Below, piece by piece: positions 1 through 12,290 of a DNA stretch of 64,000 bases. Each line of letters starts with the position of its first letter. Within the stretch, counting starts at the first letter, position 1. Source of the DNA: Spongilla lacustris (taxonomy: Eukaryota > Porifera > Demospongiae > Spongillida > Spongillidae); NCBI GenBank assembly GCA_949361645.1, contig OX442436.1, positions 3,906,032 through 3,970,031 on the forward strand. The letters are read 5' to 3'. Made by a program: the position numbers and the translations under genes. Below the pieces are notes generated by a model that was not told the DNA's origin, did not search any database, and worked only from the letters and a program-made list of their open reading frames with translations.

Positions 1-883
1 ATGATGGATGAGTAATGTTGTGAGAATTGATACAAAGTGACAAGCAAGCACACAAGAAACACATCAGGTAGATACCCCTTAGGTTCTCCATATGTACACA
101 CCCCTGCAGTATTGTCTGGATAGTAAGCAATTCATGTCAGCCCCTCACTTTTTGTCCCTCCCCCACTTGAAGGGAAAGTAAATCATAAAATTATTTCTCC
201 AATAGCTTCCACACTTCCAAAGGGAGGCAGCACATCCCCCTCCAGCACCCCCACTCCCCTGCCTGGCAACTGTCCCTTTAGCACCCCTCACTTAAAGATA
301 TGCCACTGACATGCACACATAAAATAACAAATTTGTTCATGCCACTCAACATAACTAGCTCAAGTGAAGAGGTCTTATAACAGTCATACATGCAACCACA
401 GAGTGTGAGTGCTTCAACTGCAAAGTATCATTACATATGGCCAGACAATTCCCAGCCCTAAACTATGTATTTGCACTTCTTTGATTGCATACATGTACAG
501 TACAATGGATTGATTTTAAAAATGAATCATAACTGTTATCATTTTAGAGTAAGTGATTGAATGTATATTAATTATACATCATGTGACCATTTTTTTTTTT
601 TGAAGTGGTGTAACAGAAGGGAGGAAACAAGGGTTTTAAAAAAAGACCTAACTTGTGTTTTTTCAAGTTTTCAAATCATTTCATTATTGAAGAGATTATT
701 TATAATTTCTTTCTCTTTCTTACACACTAGAACATCATAGTTACAGTGGACTGATTTTTTAATTAAACTTACATTTCAATTCCATGTGTCAACTTTTGAT
801 GCACAATCGTGGATATTATGACATGTCTCAAATACTCAGTTCAGTAGGGCTAAGTGTATCTACTATGCCAAGTTTCCTTCTTT

Positions 884-1322
884 TCACACACTATTGCCTT
901 CAAATTTGATATATCACTCAGAGCTTTTATAAGAATAATCAATTAAATCGCCCCCACCCCCTCCTCCACCTTTGAATATCGTCTGCTGTAACAGGGATTG
1001 TGTATGACTTCCCTAACCATGCATGATGTTGAACACAAAACATACCTTAAAGACTCTAATCATTGTTCTTAGCCACTGTACTGATCATAGACATGGCATA
1101 CTATTGGTCAACATCATGGTGTCACTCTCAGTGCTTTAGAAGCCTCAAGTACATTCACGTACATATCATCTGATCAGTCTGCATGGCTCATTTATTTATC
1201 TTGAGGAAGAGGTGAAAGGAGTGTGTACCTGGTACCTATAGAAGGGGTTTGTACCTATGCATTGTGCTAGTACAAAGGTATGCTTAAGAACATGCATCAT
1301 CACACATGCCTAAGTTCTTCAT
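884..1322 (+). repeat. Dispersed direct repeat, copy a
   Basis: This segment recurs in diverged form at about 2280-2605 and 2800-3125. Shared landmarks in order are a TTCAAATTTGATAT block, a C-rich block, CCATGCATGATGTTGA, a CTATTGGTCAACAT block and, at the end, CATCATCACACATGCCTAAG. The spacing is similar in copies a and c, while copy b keeps only the first part. No coding signal is seen. It may be a fragment of a transposon family or an old local duplication. Confidence 0.7.
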
Positions 1323-1556
1323 GTTTTGTAGAGAAAAAAAAACCAGGTAGGTAGGGTGGGGCATGTGACCTTCTGTGAAACAAAAGACGTATGCATACAA
1401 CATAGTAATGTACTATACAAGCAACCACACACAGCACGTGCATGTCAAAGCTTAAGTGGCATACTAGTATCCAGGCGTGGAAGATTTTGGAGAAATAGTT
1501 ATATGGTTTACTTTCTGGCAGTGCTTTATATTATGGGCATACGCAGCCTACAAGAA

Positions 1557-1905
1557 GGGGGGGGGGGGGGGGGGGGGGACCTTACATACCTGCCCAGGTA
1601 CAAAAATTGAGGGGGGGGGACCTTACATACCTGCCCAGGTACAAAAATTGAGGGGGGGGGGGGGGGGGGGGGGGAAAGGGAGGCCAGCATGAATCATTTA
1701 CCAGTTAGTGATCATTAGTAATGGTAGCAACTTTGACCAAGAGTGGTGCTAGAGTACCTGGAGCACCACCCTGGATATGCCACTGCATGGTTTGCTCGGT
1801 GTGCTAACACCATTACAAGTCATGAGCTCCCTCTATTCTCCCCCATCCCTGTTCAAGATATGGCCATCAAGTAGAGAGTAGGGGGGGGGGGGGGGGGGGG
1901 GGGGG
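1557..1905 (+). repeat. Cluster of long poly-G tracts
   Basis: Uninterrupted G runs lie at 1557-1578 (22), 1652-1674 (23) and 1881-1905 (25), with a shorter run near 1610-1618. All are on the plus strand. Exact lengths in an assembly are unreliable for such tracts. Confidence 0.85.
1580..1650 (+). repeat. Two-copy ~40-bp tandem repeat between poly-G tracts
   Basis: The phrase ACCTTACATACCTGCCCAGG followed by TACAAAAATTGA occurs twice in a row, each copy followed by a G run. The preceding G run is 22 nt and the following one 23 nt. The arrangement looks like unequal copying of a unit that includes the G tract. Confidence 0.8.
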
Positions 1906-2279
1906 AACGGAAGGGCCTTTCCCTAGTTATTACTTTCATAACTAACAGAGTCAAACATCAAAAATGCCGCACACATTAACATCTATAGACACACATGCAC
2001 ACATGCTCACACACAAACACTTAGGTACAATATCATACAGGATTGTGTGTGACCTAGTACATCATATCCTCCACCTTCATCATGCATGAAGTTGTCTACA
2101 GTGTTAGTGTTAGTGTTTGTGCATGTGTGCGTGTGTGTGTTCCTAATAACTTTCCACAAGGTACATTTGTATACACATAAGAAGCAGAAACTACAGGGAT
2201 TTAAAGTGTAATAGAGCAACATAAATATTATGCTAAGTATGTTTTTGTACCTCTAATTATGGCAAGTTCCTATCTACAC

Positions 2280-2605
2280 CATTTTTGCATTCAAATTTGA
2301 TATGCCACTTTGTTTTGCAGAGAGAATATTTTCACTTATGTGTATCAGTGTATATAGATTAAATGCCCATGTAGTAGATCTGCAAAGGGGAGGGGGGGGG
2401 CAAGGGGCAATTGCAATTGACCCCACAACTTTATAAATTATATTGCACCTCCCCCCCTCCTTCCTCCACCTTTCTACTCATATGCTGTAACCAGGATAAG
2501 ACTCCCCAACCATGCATGATGTTGAACTCAAAATATATTGAAAGACTCTAAAAAAATTTCTTAACCACTGTACTGATTGGACACATGGCATGCTATTGGT
2601 CAACA
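2280..2605 (+). repeat. Dispersed direct repeat, copy b (partial)
   Basis: Diverged partial copy of the repeat at 884-1322. It keeps the TTCAAATTTGATAT block, the C-rich block, the CCATGCATGATGTTGA block and the CTATTGGTCAACAT block, but lacks the terminal part. Confidence 0.6.
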
Positions 2606-2696
2606 TAACGGGAAATAATATACAATCTTAGTAACAATATTAGTAAGTACTCACGATAAGAATCTTCTTTATCTGTACAAATAACCCGGGCAATTC

Positions 2697-2990
2697 AAGT
2701 GTACTTTCCACTACATGTATACATGCAGTAAAGCTTATGCTTATGTGTGATTCCACTAGAATGCACACAAATGTGTGACACACACCTACTTGCCATCAAA
2801 CAGGGATTGTGTATGACTTCCCTAACCATGCATGATGTTGAGCTCAGTACTGAAAGACACTAACAATTTTTTTCTTAGCTATTGGTCAACATCATGATGT
2901 CACACTCAATAATGGAAATATGCTTTAGAAGCCTCACGTATACATAGTCTGCATGTCATCCCTCTACTGCATATAGTGGAAAGTACACTT
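2697..2990. mobile_element. Possible small inverted-repeat element
   Basis: CAAGTGTACTTTCCACTA near 2697-2714 is matched by its reverse complement near 2972-2990, about 260 bp away, and an ATGCAGTA block just inside is partly matched too. No target-site duplication is obvious, so this may be a decayed MITE or a chance inverted repeat in repeat-rich DNA. Confidence 0.4.
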
Positions 2991-3125
2991 GACTGGCTCT
3001 TTTTTATCTTGAGGCATACTTACTAAGCTTAATACTGTCCCTGAGATACAAGGAAGAGTTGTGCTAGTAAAAAAGTATGCTCAAGAACGTGCATCATCAC
3101 ACATGCCTAAGTTCTTCACTGAAGT
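2800..3125 (+). repeat. Dispersed direct repeat, copy c
   Basis: Diverged copy of the second half of the repeat at 884-1322, from the CAGGGATTGTGTATGACTTC block to the CATCATCACACATGCCTAAG block. It overlaps the right end of a possible inverted-repeat element (2697-2990). Confidence 0.65.
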
Positions 3126-3370
3126 ATGTTGGGAAGAAATAAATTAACAGGGATATCACCATACATGTAGGGCCTAAATGTATTGGTATTGCAGTAGAGT
3201 CTGTAGAGAAGTGGCTGCCCAGTCGGGATAACCGCTATATACATGTATATGCAATTTACATTTACTAAATGGAGTGACTCACCGTTTTAGTAGACGCTTT
3301 AGCAGAGCAAGCAATTGTTTAGCTGTAAGTGTCGACGTCTTTATACTACCGTATAGCGCAAAATAGAGGC

Positions 3371-3596
3371 GGGGGGGGGGGGGGGGGGGGGGGGGGAAAG
3401 TTTGACGTCAGTAGAAGTTCGGCGAAATAAAATTTTGGCTTATAGTGTACAATAGGAGAGACACACATCACATGAAGTGTTTTGAAAAGATTTTTGTTGG
3501 GTCTTGCTCTATCACACTTCCCGCCCTTGTCATATTTTTAGACATTGAACAATGATGATGTGTGAGGCAAAATGGGGGGGGGGGGGGGGGGGGGGG
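3371..3596 (+). repeat. Two poly-G tracts (26 and 23 nt)
   Basis: Uninterrupted G runs at 3371-3396 and 3574-3596, both on the plus strand. The sequence between them is unremarkable and AT-rich. Confidence 0.85.
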
Positions 3597-4174
3597 CTGT
3601 GAGGCAAGGCAGGCAGTAGCTACTTAGTATTTCTAGCTTCTTCGATTCGTATATGGAAGTTTGATAACATGTAGAAAATTCTAATGGTGAAAAAGTGTAA
3701 CTGGGATTCAGAACACAATAATACTAGGCGCTAAAGTTATTTGACCATGCACTATATACATGTACCATTGGAGTAATAAGCAGTCCAACCTGCTAACTGG
3801 ACAGTACAATGGAGAATCCAAGTGGACCAGATGTCATTCTAGACCCCTATTTTCATGAAAAATTAATATGTGTTGCAGAAGAGGCCGGGGTTAGTAGTAC
3901 TGTGGAACAATGGATTATTCTGAGAAGGTTTCTTATTTTTTCTAACATTGGATTGGCCGTGGATGAGTCAAAGTAACCTTCCAAACACGTTGGTACTGCA
4001 TGTAGCAAGACTTCTTAAAAGCTGCATGCTTTCATATATGAGAAGTTAGTACAGCCATCTGCAAGCGTATGCCTCTTTGTGACGTACATGTAATGATCAA
4101 ATGCAAAGAAAAAAAATGCAACTACACACATACATGTAAGATAGTATTGTTATTTCTAAATGTCTGTCTCAGTT

Positions 4175-7100
4175 CTATGATTTGGAAACTGGGAATGTAA
4201 CCTCAGCCAGGCCCCAGCTGATAGATGACCATGATACACTGGTCTGCTGCTGCAGTGTGATGTCCCTCATGACAGGTAATGGTGGAAGGTACACAGAGGT
4301 TAGGTCCAATGAAGAAGCTAACACTTTAAGTACTTCCATGCCTTGATTTGAAAGGGTGAAGTGAGGAAGGTAGGGAGGAATCATGAGAAGAGGGTAAAGT
4401 GAGGGAACATTATACTAACTACATGTACATGTACAATACTTAAGTTACAAAACATACACTGCATCATCCATGTGCAAACACAAATACATGATAAGCACCT
4501 CATGTCACCTGCAGTGACAATGCCCACATTGCCTCCATACTTTGTACTGTATGTTCTAACCTGTTGGACCAGATATTAGCATTCCTCTGATATCATAAGC
4601 TTTTCCAGCAGAAACATAAATAGAAGGTGAGGATCCATTGGGTAGTAACAGTGTCTGCTTTCCTGATGTGCCTGGTCAAATTAACATGCTGAACTTACAA
4701 ATGCAATGTCCACTCTCTCCTATACACATAACCCTTATACCGGGTGTCCACAAATGAACACGACTCTTTAAAATCACTATAGCTCAGGATTAATTTAACT
4801 AACCATTTGATTTTTTGAATGTATGTTACAGTACTTAGGAAAATACAAATATACTACCAGTTCAATTAGATTCTAAGTGGTTAAGTAATTATATCAAAAC
4901 TCTTGATTATCAAAAAAATTGACATGCGAAATGCATTCAACCTTCTATCCAAGCAGCTAGGCCTTCCTTGCAGTGTGTCTTACTCTATTATGTGGCATCC
5001 TATGGGCCAAATTTCAAAACCCTTCATTATCAAAATTATTCAAGATTAACGTTAGAGATAATTGATTTTAATAACCGTTAATAAGTAATGGAAGATCTGA
5101 ATATGCAGTGAAGCAGCATTGATTTCAAGTTACTGAGTACAAAAGTGAGTTACTACTATCTTTAATTTGCTAATAAGTTAGTAAGGTTAAAGCTGCTAAG
5201 GCCACACTAATTATTCAATTATTAAATGAAGTAGGAAACACCATTTTATTTGGTATTGAATTATTTAGTGGTGAGTTATTAAAACTCTAAGTTCATTAAA
5301 ATTATAGTGGTCTTTTAGCATTTTCAAGTTTGATTGTATTAACTAGTAAAACGCTAATGAAATTTCATACGTTTTCAAAATTTATCTGCAGTTTATAAAT
5401 CTTGCACTTAATAAAAAGTTGTCGTACATTATTGTGTTACATTAATTAATTGCAAGTGATTTGATTTTATCTTATTAAAGGTAATCGAATTTTAATAATG
5501 TGGTTCGTATTTGCCTACCTTAGTCACTGTATATTCATAAATTCATTTAGAGTGATAATCTAATTAAGGAATTATATTCTTTTAAAAGCGTTATGTTCTT
5601 TCGTGGACACCCGGTATACACATGTATTAGTACCAGAATGCCAATCAAAGCTGGCTTGCAGATAACTGTGCAAGTATATGTACATATACAGTGTACATCA
5701 TTATCACATGTGATTTGTTGTAATCAGACACTGTTTATGGCTAACTATTTTACATTATTCATGGTGAGGGTGGATCAGGTACATGGTCAATTGAGCCATA
5801 TGCTGCCTCAAGCCAAAGTTATGTATGCTAGCAGAAGTAGGCCTAAGCCTTCCTGTCTCTTGTCCAATTGCTAGGCATTGTTAAAGTATTGATTAAACCA
5901 AATTAATTGCTAATGAGCCCATGAAGATGATTGGCAAGTGTTTTAACATGACTTGCAAAGGCATTCTCCACAACATAAAACAGAATGCCTCTGAGTTTTT
6001 TTTTGCATAACCAAATAGGCCTGGCTCAGTATTTCTGTTATGTGAATCTATAAAATCATTTTAACGATCGCAGCTAACGCTAACGGCTCAACTAACCCTG
6101 CTACAAACTGTTCTAGTAAAGGGCAAGTTGTATAAAGGCTTTTAACATAATTATAGCTGCATTCTTGTACTTACAAACACCCACATAATTGTGTAGAAAT
6201 TATGAGAGCACAAAAAACCGTAAAAACAGGATTTCACTCCGATCATCATTTAAAATTTTTACATTCTAATCAATACTACAACAAAGTCCTTACATAGGAC
6301 AAAAAGCTAGTCATTGCACTTAATGTCAATAAAAAAGGGGGTGGCTCAACTGACTCACTCCTACAAGCTTTTTAAAGCAAGCGGTTTGGTGACTTAAACA
6401 TGTTAAATGAGGATAACATTTTATCATGTACAGCAAAAATCCTATTACAGAGCGATAAAATTAAATCTATTAGTAAAGTCAGGAATTTAATTACTGATTC
6501 ATTTCGGTTATTTGATTTTAATAATTGGCTTACATAAGCATTTTGTTTTCATATCTAAAAGCAATTAAAAGTTGAATGACTACACTGTATTAAACATTAA
6601 TTTTTAACTTTGATTGTGAAACATCATCAACATGTACCTGTACATGTACATGTCGTTATGCAGTGCTTTATAAAGGCTCTCAGTCATATAGATGTACACA
6701 CATGTACCTAGTGACCTCTTTGGCCATACCAGTGGTGATAGCATCTGTGCCGCCTACAACACATCTCTCAATGTATAATCTGAAACTACATGTACATTAC
6801 ATGTAAGTCCAACTCTGCTAGAATTGCAAGCCATTCATTCTACAGAGCACAATAACACTGCTATGACAGACATACCTATGTTGATGACATAGATGAAGCA
6901 TGGACGGTTCGAAGTGATACGTGCAAAGATGCATGTTCCCACAGTTACGGAAGGACTTGGGTGTGCAGGACTGAGCTCCAGGCTACCTGAAATGTCTCTC
7001 AGGACAAGACATTCGGGCATGGAGGATGAATGAGGTGAGGAGGGAGGTAGTGAAGAGGAGGCAATGAGGTCATGGGTGTCAGCACGGCGGATCTCACAGC

Positions 7101-9471
7101 AGACATGGACGGAGGGGGAAGTACATTTATAGAGGTGGGCAATAGCATCATAGACGTTGTGCAACTGAACAACAGGACCTGTATGTAAACATAACGTTTT
7201 GTGCATTTCATATACATGTATGTGGTATGATGCAAAAAGTAAAAACTTAAAGAACCTGAAAAGAAGTTACATGAAAATGTATTTATAAAAAGCCAGGAAC
7301 TTACTCTAATACATGTAACATATACATGTACGTACATATAAACGGAATTAGAAGAAATCAATTGTAATGGCTTTTACCAGACCTAAATTTTAAAAATGAA
7401 TTAAGTACACTGTACATGTATCTAAAATTGTATCATTTTTTAATACATGACAACACCCAAGGAGAGCCTGATACATTCATCTGTATTGAGGTTTTTATTG
7501 CAGAAGCTTCTGAAATATGGTTTGTTAAAAGATCTGTTTGATTAATCAAGCTTAGAATGTTATAAGATAGTGGTTATAGGTGCATTATACATGTTACATG
7601 TACATGTAGCTTACATGTAAATCTAATTTATAAATTTCAAGCAGATCATTTGACTACATTGTTATAAACAAAAACTACATTTGTATTTGTTTACTACATA
7701 GAGATTAATACAAATTAATTCAAACCCTCAACATATTAACTCCATACTGTAATATTTACACGTCACTTTTCAATGATAATTTCTTTACATTACTTCTGCA
7801 GATCCCACTATCAACAAACACGTATGATCCTTACACACGTCTGCATGTTAATGTACACACTGTACATGTTCTGCAGGGTCACCTAGTGGTTGATAGTGGT
7901 TGATTTGATGAATACAGTACTACACGTACAGTATCAAACATTGTCAGAGACATGTTGAGCCATAAGATGAGGCTGAAAAATGGGACACAGCTGTACAGTA
8001 TTCAGGTACATGGAAAAAAAATGTGGAGCAACTTGTCTAAGCATATGAGTAATAATCAATTAAAATTGTGCATGTGTAAATCATCACTTTTAATATACAT
8101 GTATCTCTACCAAAGACAATTTCAAAATTCACTTTGGGTGGCATGTGGGAGACCAAGTGACCCACTTTTTAATGTATACAGTTGTATTGATGCAACTGTG
8201 GTTAAAAGATGCACACATGAAAGACAACAGAAACACAGAAAATATATGCATGGATTCAATGGAGGTAATACCACTCACGTGGCAAACACAGGCTATGATG
8301 TTGAGTTGAGCCATTGACCTTTTCCAGGGAGAGAAACATCAATCAAATGGTGTGATTATCCATCACAGGACATTACAAAATATTCATCCAATATTTCATA
8401 AGCATCTTCAGTTTTCTCTTCTTTTTTTTTTTCAAGCATGTACACATGTACATGTATGTACTGATGTGCTAATACTACAAACATTCCACATGATGTGCAG
8501 ATAAACAACACATTCCACATACACCTGTCTGTAGTATAACTATCAGCATGGGTAAGATGTGGGTGAAAAGGAAACCACACCTACTTGAATGGGTGGAGCC
8601 GGGGAAACCATACATTCATCAGTGCGTGGGGGAGAAGCCAATACCTGCATATCCTGTCTTGGGATCAGCCTGCCCTCCCACATTGGTCCACTGGTCTGGG
8701 GACCCACACCTAGTGGTGCAGAGGGATAGAATTTTTGTCTGGTTTCATCCAAGGACAGCTGTGACATCATCACATGACTATTATCATGGGAGGGGCGTGA
8801 GGGGCATGATGTGGACCTCTCCAGTGGAGCAACTTCACAAGGGCCAGCCAACACTATCATGTGAGAATGAATGTGCAAGTACATGCATGTGTATGTGTGC
8901 ATACATGTGTGTGCCATTATGGACTCGTATTATGCTGTGCACATACTGCAATACTGTCCAGGACCAAGTGAGCCAAAAGCTTAGGTATTCCACTGGAGCC
9001 CTTATAGAATGTTACACATACCACATCAAAGGAGGCACTACTATACACAACAGCAGTTATGAAAATACTAACAGACCACAGACTGCATACAAGTGGTGAC
9101 CTATGACCCCAGGGACCCCCCCCCCCACCCCCACCCACTAGCACATACAAATTCACCTGAGCACTTCTCTCTGCAATCACATTGTTCACCACCCACCCTA
9201 TTCTTCCAAGGATTATGTTCCTATACATGTATACATCAACACTGACATGTAAAATAATGAATGCAAGTAGCCTTCCATGACTTATTGTTGTATTGATGAT
9301 GAACTACTCCAGTTGTACATACATGTACAGTGTACAGGCCGTGCAATAGCACCTACCTAGATCTTTATATGCTTTAGACTTCATAACTGTCGCCTTCAGA
9401 ACCACGGCAACATCATCCCGCTCTATTGCTTTTAGCACACTAGACAGCTTCCCCAAACGACCAATTGGGTT

Positions 9472-9509
<38 letters not shown>

Positions 9510-10656
9510 TGTGTGTGTGTATGTGTGTGAACGACGACAAGGCAATCAGTCATACTTCATAAATGCACACACACTCACGATGCCATCCACTTGTCGATGA
9601 TTGCCAGACATGGTGACTTTGCCCTTTCAAACTCCCTCAGTTGCACAGCGTTAAGATCCAATAGTTCCTCACCAAAGTGTGGCCAATACTTAGTACCATC
9701 CACCTCTTCATGGTGTGATGATGGGATGGGAAGGAGAGAGTGGGAGCTACAATGAATGACCACATGCTGCATACATGGAAGTACAAGTTCATTTGTTTTC
9801 ACTTCAGTATACGTTTTTATGTGTGTGAATCTAATTGATTCCACATTATGCATGATCTCTCCAGCCCTCTTCCCCATCCAATCTCCTTATGATGAGTGGT
9901 GGGTGACTTACCTTTATCCAAACATTTGAAAACATCACGTGAGGATGTAGTCAGCTTATCCACTGAGGAAATATGAGGTGAGGGGATGGGGGAGACATTT
10001 GGATGCGAATGAGAAACATGGGCTGTGATTTCCACTGGGAATATCCTTCATTTAAATCTACTAGGTCTAATGTAAACAGCTACTTCAGTTGGTAAACAAT
10101 ACAAAATTAATGTACATGTACCAGATACACATGTACATGTACTTGTACATCTAACATGTATGAATGTCACAACGAATTGTTGTGAGTATATTTATAGCAC
10201 AAAATGCAACAACCTGGAACAGATATGTTGACCTCTCAAATCGAAACATAATTATCAGTTCGCTGTACATGCAGTGGTGTATGCCATGCTTGGGTTCAAA
10301 AAGTGTACCCACATCTGTATACACGTACGCATCCAACTCTAAACACATGTAGGTGTATGTACACATAGACCTATGCATGTTAGATGCAATGTGTACAGCA
10401 TGGTGGATCTGTACACAGGGCTAGTGTCCTGTATTGGACACATACACAATACACACACAACACACACATCACACACACCACACATACCACATACACACAC
10501 CACACACACACACCACACACACACACACCACACACCTGGCACATCGTCAGGAGAGACTGGTACAGGTGTGCTGCCAGGGGGAACTGGGAAGAGGGAGGAG
10601 TTGTGAACATGATGGAAACACCTCTAATCCCCTCACATGTGCGTACCTTCTGACAT
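4175..10656 (-). CDS. Death-domain protein with C-terminal DUF4384-like domain, copy 1
   Basis: Eleven coding exons on the minus strand, from high to low: 10647-10656, 10536-10583, 9912-9962, 9579-9705, 9357-9472, 8585-8832, 8279-8318, 6876-7178, 6730-6753, 4561-4671, 4175-4341. All junctions are GT-AG with matching phases. The total is 1245 nt, giving 414 aa with no internal stop. Residues ~24-117 read as a death domain split by a phase-2 intron (YWPHFGEELL, SPCLAIIDKWM, then AIERDDVAVVLK). Residues ~118-200 are a Ser/Pro-rich linker. From ~214, and most clearly from ~285, the motif order fits DUF4384: PCFIYVINI, then KQTLLLPNG, YVSAGKAYDI, and SGPTGMEVLKVLAS. Death domains form homotypic signalling complexes. 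DUF4384 has no known activity. There is no signal peptide or membrane segment, so the protein is probably cytosolic. The start rests on a 10-nt exon, ATGTCAGAAG, shared by all four family members. The DUF4384 call is from remembered motif order and could be wrong. Confidence 0.78.
4740..5614. mobile_element. Tc1/mariner-like MITE inserted in an intron
   Basis: The 875-bp AT-rich element starts and ends with CCGGGTGTCCAC and its inverse. The imperfect terminal inverted repeat extends to about 36 bp. It is flanked by TA on both sides. At the matching place in the other duplicate (near 34350) the sequence reads AACCTACACATG with no insertion, so this is an empty-site-proven insertion into intron 9 of the death-domain gene. 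There is no transposase frame, so it is non-autonomous. The TA target suggests the Tc1/mariner superfamily. Confidence 0.85.
9473..9529. repeat. (GT)n microsatellite forming a splice acceptor
   Basis: The GT tract on the plus strand is a CA tract in the transcript. It runs directly into the acceptor of death-domain exon 5 (intron end CACACAG at 9473). The same arrangement occurs in the duplicate at 38316-38374. Confidence 0.85.
10441..10535. repeat. CA-rich tract containing a splice donor
   Basis: An imperfect CA/CACACC array. In the minus-strand transcript, exon 2 of the death-domain gene ends at 10536 and the intron begins GTGTGTGTG, so the donor is the first GT of the repeat. The duplicate has the same layout with a shorter repeat at about 38978-38995. 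Confidence 0.8.
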
Positions 10657-10756
10657 GATATGGAGTTGAAGTGATCAAGCAATGCTGCGGCTATGGGTAT
10701 GGTGTGTACATACAGTGATGTGTATGACATTCCGTGATAGATGTACATGTACATAA

Positions 10757-10820
10757 GGACCAAACAGAAACGGAGCGAGAGGGGAGAGGGAGAGAGAGAG
10801 AGAAAGGAGGGAGGGAGACA
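10757..10820 (+). repeat. Short GA/GGGA-rich tract
   Basis: A ~60-bp purine-rich tract about 100 bp upstream of the start codon of the minus-strand death-domain gene. At the same place in the duplicate this has grown into a ~2 kb GGGA array (39229-41189). Confidence 0.75.
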
Positions 10821-12290
10821 TGTACAGTTTTCAAATACTTTCACACACTGCCAAATGAACGTTTACGCTTAAAACATGCGTCGCATGTTTCTTTACATAC
10901 ATTCATAAATATACACGTTTATCCGACGTATATGTATATGCATATGCGTGCATGTAAGTATAACCATAGATATTAATAAAAGTAAGTAATATCTATGGTA
11001 TAACACATGTACGCGCGCACGTATGAAGCTCACACACTCACTAGTACAACGTACAACCTTGGTATTGCGATACTAGTAGCCTAGGTCTACGCGCTTGTAG
11101 CTAGCTGATGCTGACAGGCGCGACAATTGATGAACAAGACGCACGTACATGTACATGGATAATGCACGTACGTATACAAGCTTCACAGAGAAACGTAACT
11201 CACAGAAACATGTTTCACCGGATCGAACGTCGATCAATCACGGTGTGAACAACGTAACAGTGCCCACGTGACCTGTGTTAGTGTGCATGTTGTCATGGCA
11301 ATGACTTTACATATAAATACTTATTTAATTACCAATAAAATTACCCCGTATGTGTGTGTTCAGAAGTTGCATCGCGATCCAATATATAGCACCAATGCAA
11401 ATGTACTAAACTTATGTACCTCTCGTATGAGGAAATAAGGGGAGGAGGAGAGAGCCACGTGCACAAGTATGTAATTTGCTTTTACATTTCCCTATCTCTC
11501 TGCCAGGGGCAATTAAACCTTTACCAAGGAATACACTACAATATATAAACCAGCCACATGGTTATCCATCAGACCAAATGTAAATGTTGTCCCAAGGACA
11601 TCATTACAAAACTGCAGCTCAGTACATATAGGAGCATGCAATATGGTCCACAGGGGCTTCACATGTAAAACAAAAATAAACCACTCTAACTTACAGAAAT
11701 TAATACACACAGTGCATTCCTATGTATTCTGGTACTTGCCTCATGAATACAATCAAATTACATGCACATGCAAATTAATTTCAAATGGTGAAATTAATTA
11801 GTGATGTTCCGACATGCTAAAGAGAGCCATCAACGTAACCTAAAGTGAAGGAAAAGAGTAAAGATATATAAGTGTACAGTACACACATGTACAGTTATGA
11901 CGTCTGTATACACATGTATGTGTAACACTAATAGCCATAAACTAGTGCATACACATTTCAAAGTACACAACATTTTTAAATTTGCTGCTGGTGGAAGAAT
12001 GTGCGAAACACAGTACAAATCATTTGGTTCCCCTCTCCACCCCATCTTTCCTTGTCATTAATGCAGCTTTATGGATGTTCGAATTCATGGTTTATGTTTG
12101 TATGACTCAATGTTTTTGCCAAACATCAGAGCAATATCATTACACATACTTAAAACTATAATTATGAATGGCTGAAATCGTCATTGCAAAGATGGTATAG
12201 AGTTGTTTTATGCAATGGTATTCAGCATCCATACCATTGCATTTCACTACCTACCCTAATCCACATGTTTGCTTTCCATTGAACACTTCA
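10821..12290. other. Spacer between death-domain gene and lysozyme-like pseudogene
   Basis: Collinear with 41190-42785 in the duplicate. I found no convincing gene. The minus frame at about 11513-11620 stays open in both copies (FCNDVLGTTFTF then DNHVAGLYIVVYSLVK), but it has no clear splice signals or recognisable domain, so I leave it unassigned. About 11800-12060 matches 42310-42580, and part of it recurs at 52715-52930. Confidence 0.5.

Larger units (their letters stand above)
1..4036. other. Repeat-rich flank, no gene recognised
   Basis: I see no open frame of convincing length or composition and no recognisable domain. The stretch is AT-rich and holds several poly-G tracts, a diverged repeat present three times, a short two-copy tandem repeat and a pair of inverted 18-bp sequences, listed separately. 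The short open frames present are low-complexity (poly-Gly from G runs, or His/Thr from CA repeats) and are not credible genes. Confidence 0.6.

Noticed and set aside
8548..9099. Plus-strand 183-codon frame
   Set aside because: It is antisense to the linker exon 8585-8832. The minus strand has conserved splice sites in the right phases in both duplicates, while the plus frame has no such support.
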